A DNA stretch of 64,000 nucleotides. It comes from Dryocola sp031988645 (GTDB taxonomy: Bacteria; Pseudomonadota; Gammaproteobacteria; Enterobacterales; Enterobacteriaceae). The first letter of the stretch is position 1; every line of letters starts with the position of its first letter. The notes beneath the pieces were generated by a model. It did not search any database, had not been told where the DNA came from, and saw nothing but the letters and a program-made list of their open reading frames with translations. The stretch is taken from positions 806,001-870,000 of the forward strand of contig NZ_CP150452.1 of the NCBI RefSeq assembly GCF_051307045.1. The letters are read 5' to 3'. A program made the position numbers and the translations under genes. Positions 57,516 through 64,000 of this stretch are shown here, in pieces.

Positions 57516-58619
57516 ATGAGTGACAGCCAGACGCTGGTGGTAAAACTTGGCACCAGCGTATTAACCGGTGGCTCGCGCCGCCTGAACCGCGCCCATATTG
57601 TTGAACTCGTGCGTCAGTGCGCGCAGCTTCACGCCAGCGGGCATCGCATCGTTATTGTCACCTCCGGGGCGATCGCCGCAGGGCGCGAACATCTGGGCTA
57701 CCCCGAACTTCCGGCAACCATCGCCTCCAAACAGCTGCTGGCCGCCGTCGGCCAGAGCCGTCTGATTCAGCTCTGGGAACAGCTTTTTTCTATTTACGGC
57801 ATCCACGTCGGGCAAATGCTGCTGACCCGCGCCGATATGGAAGACCGCGAGCGCTTCCTGAACGCGCGCGATACGCTCAGGGCGCTGCTTGATAACAACA
57901 TCGTGCCGATAATTAACGAAAACGACGCGGTAGCCACCGCGGAAATTAAAGTCGGCGATAACGACAACCTTTCCGCGCTGGCCGCGATTCTGGCCGGGGC
58001 GGACAAGCTGCTGCTGCTGACCGATCAGCAGGGGCTGTACACCGCCGACCCGCGCAACAACCCGGCGGCGGAGCTGATTAAAGAAGTGCGCGGTATCGAC
58101 GACGCGCTGCGCGCCGTGGCGGGCGACAGCGTATCCGGTCTCGGAACCGGCGGCATGGGCACCAAGCTGCAGGCCGCAGACGTCGCCTGCCGCGCGGGCA
58201 TCGACGTGATTATCGCCGCCGGCAGCAGGCCCGGCGTCATCGGCGATGTGATGGCCGGCACGTCAGTCGGCACGCGTTTCCACGCCCAGCAGTCTCCGCT
58301 GGAAAACCGCAAACGCTGGATCTTCGGCGCGCCGCCCGCCGGTGAAATAACCGTCGATGATGGCGCGCTTTCCGCCATTCTTGAGCGCGGCAGCTCGCTG
58401 CTGCCAAAAGGCATTAAGAGCGTGAGCGGCAACTTCTCCCGCGGCGAGGTTATCCGTATCCGCAGCCTTGAGGGGCGCGACGTGGCCCACGGCGTAAGCC
58501 GATATAACAGCGATGCGCTGCGCCGTATCGCGGGCCAACACTCGCAGCAGATCGATGCCATCCTCGGCTACGAGTACGGCCCGGTTGCGGTGCACCGCGA
58601 CGATATGATCGTTAACTAA
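57516..58619 (+). CDS. proB: ProB, glutamate 5-kinase
   Basis: A 367-residue kinase performing the first step of proline synthesis. The amino-acid kinase domain (VVKLGTSVLTGGSRRL at the start; VTSGAIAAGREHLGY; IINENDAVATAEIKVGDNDNLSALAA; GLGTGGMGTKLQAADVA) is followed by a PUA domain (about 275-360). The ATG at 57516 gives the E. coli length; an upstream open extension is not supported. It is followed by proA after 10 bases; the two enzymes channel labile glutamyl phosphate. Confidence 0.97.
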   Translation: MSDSQTLVVKLGTSVLTGGSRRLNRAHIVELVRQCAQLHASGHRIVIVTSGAIAAGREHLGYPELPATIASKQLLAAVGQSRLIQLWEQLFSIYGIHVGQMLLTRADMEDRERFLNARDTLRALLDNNIVPIINENDAVATAEIKVGDNDNLSALAAILAGADKLLLLTDQQGLYTADPRNNPAAELIKEVRGIDDALRAVAGDSVSGLGTGGMGTKLQAADVACRAGIDVIIAAGSRPGVIGDVMAGTSVGTRFHAQQSPLENRKRWIFGAPPAGEITVDDGALSAILERGSSLLPKGIKSVSGNFSRGEVIRIRSLEGRDVAHGVSRYNSDALRRIAGQHSQQIDAILGYEYGPVAVHRDDMIVN

Positions 58620-58629
58620 GGAGCTGGCG

Positions 58630-59883
58630 ATGTTAGAACAGATGGGCAAAGACGCCAAAGCGGCTTCTTATCAAATGGCGCTGCTTTCAGGCCAGCAAAA
58701 AAACCGCGTGCTGGAACGCATGGCGGATTACCTGGAAGCGCAGGCCGAAGAAATCCTCGCCGCCAACGAGCAGGACGTGCTGGAAGCCCGCCGTAACGGC
58801 CTGAGCGAAGCGATGCTCGACCGCCTGCAGCTTACGCCGGCGCGCCTGAAAGGCATCGCCGACGATGTGCGCCAGGTGTGCAACCTCGCCGACCCGGTAG
58901 GGCAGGTGATCGACGGCGGCCTGTTAGACAGCGGCCTGCGCCTTGAGCGCCGCCGTGTGCCGCTGGGCGTAATCGGGGTAATTTACGAAGCGCGTCCTAA
59001 CGTAACGGTAGACGTCGCCTCTTTGTGCCTGAAAACCGGCAACGCGGCTATTCTGCGCGGCGGCAAAGAGACGTGGCGCACCAACGCGGCGACCGTGAAG
59101 GTCATCCAGCAGGCGCTTATCGAATGCGGTTTGCCGGCCGCGGCGGTACAGGCTATTGAAAGCCCGGACCGCGCGCTGGTTAACGAACTGCTGAAGATGG
59201 ATCGCTACGTGGACATGCTGATCCCGCGCGGCGGCGCAGGGCTGCACAAGCTCTGCCGCGAGCAGTCTACCATCCCGGTGATCACCGGCGGGATTGGCGT
59301 TTGCCATATCGTTGTCGACGACACGGCGGAAATCGAACCGGCGCTGAAAATTATCGTCAACGCCAAAACCCAGCGTCCAAGCACCTGCAACACGGTAGAA
59401 ACGCTGCTGGTACACCAGGGCATCGCGCAAAACTTCCTGCCTGCGCTGAGCAGGCGGATGGCGGAGTCTGGCGTGACGCTGCACGCGGACGAAAAATCCC
59501 TGCCGCTGCTGCAAAACGGCCCGGCAGAAGCGTTGCCGGTAAAAGCGCAAGAATACGACGACGAGTGGCTGTCGCTGCATCTGAACGTGAAGGTGGTGGC
59601 GGATCTGGATGAAGCCATCGGCCATATTCGCGAGCACGGCACCCAGCATTCCGATGCGATTCTGACCCGCACGCTGCGCAACGCCAGCCGCTTCGTGAAC
59701 GAAGTGGATTCCTCGGCGGTGTACGTGAATGCCTCAACGCGCTTTACCGACGGCGCCCAGTTCGGCCTTGGGGCGGAAGTGGCGGTCAGCACGCAGAAGC
59801 TCCACGCCCGCGGCCCGATGGGCCTGGAAGCGCTCACCACCTACAAATGGATTGGTTACGGCGACGACACTATCCGCGCGTGA
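58630..59883 (+). CDS. proA: ProA, gamma-glutamyl phosphate reductase
   Basis: A 417-residue NADPH-dependent reductase of the aldehyde-dehydrogenase superfamily forming glutamate semialdehyde. The catalytic Cys is in QRPSTCNTVETLL (about 255); EARPNVTVDVASLCLKTGNAAILRGGKE and VDSSAVYVNASTRFTDGAQFGLGAE are conserved. Second gene of proBA. In E. coli thrW follows; here no tRNA follows and the deo operon begins. Confidence 0.97.
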   Translation: MLEQMGKDAKAASYQMALLSGQQKNRVLERMADYLEAQAEEILAANEQDVLEARRNGLSEAMLDRLQLTPARLKGIADDVRQVCNLADPVGQVIDGGLLDSGLRLERRRVPLGVIGVIYEARPNVTVDVASLCLKTGNAAILRGGKETWRTNAATVKVIQQALIECGLPAAAVQAIESPDRALVNELLKMDRYVDMLIPRGGAGLHKLCREQSTIPVITGGIGVCHIVVDDTAEIEPALKIIVNAKTQRPSTCNTVETLLVHQGIAQNFLPALSRRMAESGVTLHADEKSLPLLQNGPAEALPVKAQEYDDEWLSLHLNVKVVADLDEAIGHIREHGTQHSDAILTRTLRNASRFVNEVDSSAVYVNASTRFTDGAQFGLGAEVAVSTQKLHARGPMGLEALTTYKWIGYGDDTIRA

Positions 59884-59895
59884 TTGAGTAGTAAC

Positions 59896-59936
59896 AAAGG
59901 CGGATGTCAGGCTGCGGCCCGGCATCCGCCTTTTTA
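59896..59936 (+). terminator. proBA terminator
   Basis: AAAGGCGGATG / CATCCGCCTTT stem with a GC-rich loop followed by a T-run, just after proA. Confidence 0.9.
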
Positions 59937-59973
59937 TTTTACCGTTGTTCACGCCGTCTTTACGAAGCCTTGC

Positions 59974-60762
59974 CTACTCGCTCTCTGAATCAGGCGTGAT
60001 GACCTTAACGAATCCGTTTCGGCAGTGCGCGGCATAGTCCGCCGGGAGCGGACGATCGCTAATCAGCACGTCAAAGGCCGAAAGCGGGCCGATGCTCGCC
60101 GGGGCGACCTCATCAAACAGCGCGTGACGCGTTAGCAGGATCTTGCGTAAGCCGCGCTCCATAGCTTTGCGTTTAATGGCCAGATCGTCGGGATTAAACC
60201 AGCTCACGCCGAAGTGCTCGTGCACGCCGCTGGCGGAAATAAATACCTTCCGCGGGTTAAGCGAATCCAGAGCCGACGGATTATTGGCGTCGTAAAACGC
60301 ATCGCTCTTTGGCCGATAGGTGCCGCCGCACAGAACGGCGGTGGCGTTGGGCTTTTCATTCAGCGCCATAAATACCCGGTGCGAGTAACAAATACCGGTA
60401 AAGGTGATGTCGTCCGGGATCATGCTGATAACCAGCGGCATTTCCGGCCCGTTATCAAAAAACACCAGATCGTTTTCACTCACCAGGCCCGCCGTCAGAA
60501 TCGCCACGGGCAGATCGTCCCGGTGGTGGATCTTTTCGCCCGGCTGCGGGACGGCGGTTGGTGAGGCGGCTGGTTTGTTTACCATTACGATATAGCCGCC
60601 CAGCAGGGTAAGCGGCAGCGGTTCATCATCCTGGCTGAGATCCCGGCGAATGGTCATAACAGAGACTTCCAGCATGCGGGCGGCCTCTTTAAGATGGATG
60701 CGGTCGGTCTTCTTCAGCAGCTCCATCAGACGCCGGATACGTTCTTTTTGCTTGGTCTCCAT
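59974..60762 (-). CDS. deoQ: DeoQ, DeoR-family regulator of the deoxyribose operon
   Basis: A 262-residue DeoR-type repressor. N-terminal HTH (about 6-60, IHLKEAARMLEVSVMTIRRDLS) and a ribose-isomerase-like sensor domain (about 85-240, DLVFFDNGPEMPLVISMI, AVLCGGTYRPKSDAFY, VFISASGVHEHFGVSWFNPDDLAIKRKAM). It is more like E. coli DeoR than other family members. It is divergent from deoK across 325 bases, as in the deoQKPX cluster of Salmonella and some pathogenic E. coli. Inducer probably deoxyribose or its 5-phosphate. Confidence 0.88.
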   Translation of the reverse strand: METKQKERIRRLMELLKKTDRIHLKEAARMLEVSVMTIRRDLSQDDEPLPLTLLGGYIVMVNKPAASPTAVPQPGEKIHHRDDLPVAILTAGLVSENDLVFFDNGPEMPLVISMIPDDITFTGICYSHRVFMALNEKPNATAVLCGGTYRPKSDAFYDANNPSALDSLNPRKVFISASGVHEHFGVSWFNPDDLAIKRKAMERGLRKILLTRHALFDEVAPASIGPLSAFDVLISDRPLPADYAAHCRNGFVKVITPDSESE

Positions 60763-61028
60763 TCACCTTCTCCGCAATGCGTGTTGCGTATGTTCCTGCA
60801 GTAACATTTTTTTCCGCGAGGAACATCCTTTCGTCGCATTACTATACTGCCGCTAATGAAGAATTAAAAGCGTCATCGCTCGCGTTTTGATGATTATAAT
60901 TACTTTAAATTCAAAATATTGTGATGATTTGTAGGCTTTATTCGCCTGATGGAAAGGGCCATAGTGCCCGTTAAGTAAACGCTGAAATGATCTTTTAATC
61001 GCGATCTTAGTCACAAATGATACTAAAA

Positions 61029-61044
61029 TAACATGATAATGTTA
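61029..61044. promoter_or_regulatory. Candidate DeoQ operator in the deoQ/deoK interval
   Basis: TAACATGATAATGTTA has perfect arms TAACAT/ATGTTA around GATA, and a related TATCATTGTTAT follows at 61051-61062. The gene-free interval 60763-61087 is AT-rich and otherwise shows no gene; the sites lie 26-60 bases before deoK. DeoR of E. coli binds a 16-base palindrome of similar composition. Assignment is by position. Confidence 0.45.
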
Positions 61045-61087
61045 CTTAAATATCATTGTTATGTGATTGTTTCTGAGAGGTAGTAAA

Positions 61088-62009
61088 ATGGATATCGCGG
61101 TTATCGGCTCAAACATGGTTGATCTCATCACCTACACCAACCAGATGCCTAAAGAAGGGGAGACCCTGGAAGCGCCGGCCCTTTAAGATTGGCTGCGGCG
61201 GAAAAGGGGCGAACCAGGCCGTGGCGGCTGCCAAGCTGAATTCAAAAGTGCTGATGCTGACCAAGGTCGGGGATGATATTTTTGCGGATAACACCATCCG
61301 CAATCTCGAATCCTGGGGCATCAACACGACCTATGTGGAAAAAGTGCCCTGCACCAGCAGCGGCGTGGCACCTATCTTTGTGAACGCCAACTCCAGCAAC
61401 AGCATTCTGATTATTAAAGGGGCGAACAAATTTCTCTCCCCGGAAGATATCGATCGCGCGGCGGACGATTTAAAAAAATGCCGGCTTATCGTCCTGCAGC
61501 TGGAAGTTCAGCTGGAGACGGTTTATCACGCCATTGAGTTCGGCAACAAGCACGGCATCGAAGTGTTATTAAATCCGGCGCCTGCGCTGCGTGAATTCGA
61601 TATGTCCTATGCCTGTAAATGTGATTTCTTTGTGCCTAACGAAACCGAGCTCGAAATATTAACCGGCATGCCGGTTGATACTTATGAAAATATCCGTACC
61701 GCCGCCCGCAGCCTGGTTGATAAGGGGCTGAATAATATTATCGTGACCATGGGCGAAAAAGGGGCGCTATGGATGACGCGCGACCAGGAAATACACGTTC
61801 CGGCGTTTAAAGTGAACGCGGTGGATACCAGCGGCGCGGGCGATGCCTTCATCGGTTGCTTTACCCATTATTATGTCCAGAGCGGCAGCGTTGAAGCCGC
61901 CATGAAAAAAGCAGCCCTCTTCGCGGCTTTTAGCGTCACCGGAAAGGGCACACAGTCATCTTACCCGAGCATTGAGCAATTTAACGAGTTCCTGGCGTTA
62001 AACGAATAA
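61088..62009 (+). CDS. deoK: DeoK, deoxyribokinase (PfkB family), frameshifted
   Basis: A ribokinase-family enzyme phosphorylating 2-deoxy-D-ribose to the 5-phosphate. It begins MDIAVIGSNMVDLITYTNQMPKEGETLEAPA and breaks at once. Removing one C from CCGGCCCTTT (61175-61184) gives APAFKIGCGGKGANQAVAAAKL, restoring 306 residues, the length I recall for known deoxyribokinases. The PfkB signature 2 with catalytic Asp is VDTSGAGDAFIGCF (about 255). Upstream GAGAGG is the ribosome site. First gene of deoKPX. Confidence 0.9.
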
Positions 62010-62036
62010 TCTCCCTGCACTGTAAAAGGTAGCACT

Positions 62037-63353
62037 ATGAACGATAAAAAAATAATTCAGATGCCCGATGGGTATCTGAATAAGACCCCTCTGTTCCAGT
62101 TTATTTTGTTATCCTGTTTATTCCCGTTATGGGGATGCGCAGCCGCCTTAAATGATATTCTGATTACACAATTTAAAAGTGTATTTTCACTCAGTAACTT
62201 TGCCTCGGCATTAGTACAGAGCGCGTTTTACGGCGGTTATTTTTTAATAGCGATCCCGGCATCCCTTGTTATTAAGAAAACCAGCTATAAAGTGGCGATA
62301 TTAACCGGCCTGACGCTGTATATCGTCGGCTGTACGCTCTTTTTCCCGGCGTCGCACATGGCAACCTACACCATGTTCCTCGCGGCTATTTTCGCCATCG
62401 CCATCGGCCTGAGCTTCCTGGAAACGGCGGCGAATACCTACAGTTCGATGATTGGCCCGAAGGCGTACGCCACCTTGCGCCTGAATATCAGCCAGACCTT
62501 TTATCCCATTGGCGCCGCCTCCGGCATTCTGCTGGGTAAATATCTGGTCTTCTCCGAAGGCGAGAGCCTGCAAAAACAGATGGCGGGCATGAACGCCGAG
62601 CAGATGCATAACTTTAAGGTGCTGATGCTGGAAAACACGCTCGAACCCTACAAGTACATGATTATGGTGCTGGTGGTGGTGATGGTGCTGTTCCTGCTGA
62701 CCCGCTTCCCGACCTGTAAAGTGGCGCAAAAGACCAGCCGTAAACGCCCGTCGGCCATGGAGACGCTGCGCTACCTGGCGACCAACGCCCGCTTCCGCCG
62801 CGGCATTGTGGCGCAGTTCCTCTACGTCGGCATGCAGGTGGCGGTGTGGTCGTTCACCATCCGTCTGGCGCTGGAAATGGGCAACATCAACGAGCGTGAT
62901 GCCTCGAACTTCATGGTCTACAGCTTCGCCTGCTTCTTCATCGGCAAGTTTATCGCCAACGTGCTGATGACGCGTTTCAACCCGGAAAAAGTTTTAATTC
63001 TTTACTCCATCGTTGGCGCGCTGCTGCTGGCTTACGTGGCGCTGGCGCCAAGCTTCAGCGCGGTATACGTCGCGGTGCTGGTGAGCGTGCTGTTTGGACC
63101 ATGCTGGGCGACCATTTATGCCGGAACCCTGGACACGGTGGATAACGAACATACCGAGATGGCGGGAGCGGTGATTGTGATGGCGATCGTCGGCGCGGCG
63201 TTTGTTCCGGCAATCCAGGGCTACGTGGCGGATATGTTCCACTCGCTGCAGCTCTCGTTCCTGGTCTCCATGCTGTGCTTTATCTACGTCGGCATTTACT
63301 TCTGGCGTGAAAGCAAAGTGCGCGGCGACGTGCCCGCAGCCATCGCATCCTGA
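62037..63353 (+). CDS. deoP: DeoP, deoxyribose permease (MFS, FucP-like)
   Basis: A 438-residue, 12-helix major facilitator of the fucose permease type. FQFILLSCLFPLWGCAAALNDILITQFK resembles the FucP first helix region, and LSFLETAANTYSSMIGP and LRLNISQTFYPIGAASGILLG are FucP landmarks. 27 bases after deoK and 8 before deoX. Expected proton symport of deoxyribose. Confidence 0.9.
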   Translation: MNDKKIIQMPDGYLNKTPLFQFILLSCLFPLWGCAAALNDILITQFKSVFSLSNFASALVQSAFYGGYFLIAIPASLVIKKTSYKVAILTGLTLYIVGCTLFFPASHMATYTMFLAAIFAIAIGLSFLETAANTYSSMIGPKAYATLRLNISQTFYPIGAASGILLGKYLVFSEGESLQKQMAGMNAEQMHNFKVLMLENTLEPYKYMIMVLVVVMVLFLLTRFPTCKVAQKTSRKRPSAMETLRYLATNARFRRGIVAQFLYVGMQVAVWSFTIRLALEMGNINERDASNFMVYSFACFFIGKFIANVLMTRFNPEKVLILYSIVGALLLAYVALAPSFSAVYVAVLVSVLFGPCWATIYAGTLDTVDNEHTEMAGAVIVMAIVGAAFVPAIQGYVADMFHSLQLSFLVSMLCFIYVGIYFWRESKVRGDVPAAIAS

Positions 63354-63361
63354 GGGAACTG

Positions 63362-64000
63362 ATGATGACAACACGTATCACCTTATGGCGGGAGCTCTTC
63401 GGCGAACAGCCGCGTATCCTGCTGCAAAACAGCGATTTTACGGTAACGGCGTTTCGTTATGCCAGCGGCGTGGAAGGGCTGCGGGTACAAAACAGCCGAG
63501 GCCAGCTGGTCATTCTGCCCTGGATGGGGCAGATGATTTGGGACGCCTGTTTCGACGGCTGCGATCTGACCATGCGTAACATGTTCAGCCAGCCGAAGCC
63601 CGCGGCGGAAGTGGTGGCGACCTACGGCTGCTTCGCCTTCCACTCAGGCCCTGCTGGCGAATGGCTGTCCGTCGCCGGAGGATAACCATCCGCTGCACGG
63701 CGAGATGGCCTGCGCGGCGATGGATGAGGCCTGGCTGGAGCTGGACGACGACAGCCTGCGCGTTACCGGGCGCTATGAATATGTGATGGGATTCGGCCAC
63801 CGCTACCGGGCGCAGCCTGCGGTGGTGATGCGCAAAGCCAGCGCGCTGTTTGACATCCAGATGGCGGTCACCAACCTGGCCTCTGTGGCGATGCCGCTGC
63901 AGTACATGTGCCATATGAACTATGCGTATGTGCCGGACGCCACCTTCAGCCAGAACATCCCGGATGAGGCGCTGAAGCTGCGCGAGTCGGTTCCGGCGCA
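63362..64000 (+). CDS. deoX: DeoX, DUF4432 / aldose-epimerase-like protein (partial, frameshifted)
   Basis: The N-terminal part of a galactose-mutarotase-like protein (ITLWRELFGEQPRILLQNSDFTVTAFRYASGVEGLRVQN... ILPWMGQMIWDACFDGCDLTM). The frame breaks at AGGCCCTG (63646-63653); removing one C gives FHSGLLANGCPSPEDNHPLHGEMACAAMDEAW, open to the window edge. It is in the deoKPX operon and may help interconvert sugar anomers. The 3' end lies outside the window. Confidence 0.85.

Overview
The window is chromosomal DNA of a member of the Enterobacteriaceae. The gene order follows the Escherichia metN-to-proA segment almost gene for gene: metIN, gmhB, an rrnH-type rRNA operon, dkgB, yafC, yafD, yafE, mltD, gloB, yafS, rnhA, dnaQ, aspV, yafV, fadE, lpcA, yafJ, yafK, dinB, pepD, gpt, frsA, crl, phoE, proBA. 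Four blocks differ from E. coli K-12: an MFS exporter between yafC and yafD, a 21-kb purine/allantoin block after aspV, an nqrABCDEF-nqrM operon before dinB, and a deoxyribose operon after proA. I cannot name the genus from sequence alone.

Layout. 1-2106: methionine importer (metI partial, metN) with MetJ boxes, then gmhB. 2107-7869: complete rRNA operon (16S, tRNA-Ile, tRNA-Ala, 23S, 5S, tRNA-Asp) with P1/P2 promoters. 8007-17291: housekeeping genes, ending in a second identical tRNA-Asp. 17307-38367: nitrogen-scavenging block with an allantoin-type permease, allantoin racemase and allantoinase (hpxAB), an oxalurate/oxamate operon (hpxWXYZ), an RpiR-type regulator, the hpxJ-hpxK-hpxQ-hpxT-purine permease operon, and a GntR regulator with a peptide-type ABC importer and a second gamma-glutamyltransferase-like enzyme. 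38456-44116: yafV, fadE, lpcA, yafJ, yafK. 44593-50663: sodium-pumping NADH:quinone reductase. 50975-59883: dinB, pepD, gpt, frsA, crl, phoE, proBA. 59974-64000: deoQ, deoK, deoP and partial deoX.

How the purine block works together. Allantoin enters, is racemised and opened to allantoate (HpxA, HpxB), and is degraded through ureidoglycine by HpxK and HpxJ. The HpxJ product oxalurate can be consumed by HpxY/HpxX and oxamate by HpxW. I found four sequences with the -24/-12 geometry of sigma-54 promoters (GG-N10-GC), one ahead of each main transcription unit, several with NtrC-like dyads (TGCAC-N7-GTGCA) upstream. The block therefore looks like a nitrogen-starvation regulon.

Sequence quality or biology. 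Nine genes (yafE, hpxK, the GntR gene, the ABC binding protein, its first permease, nqrC, dinB, deoK, deoX) are broken by a frameshift. In every case the frame is restored by returning one altered site to GGCC (GGGCC or GGCCC, once GGCGCC). Such site specificity across unrelated, partly core genes points to a systematic sequencing or assembly error, perhaps at a modified GGCC motif, although real mutation is not excluded. These genes are annotated as single loci across the shift.
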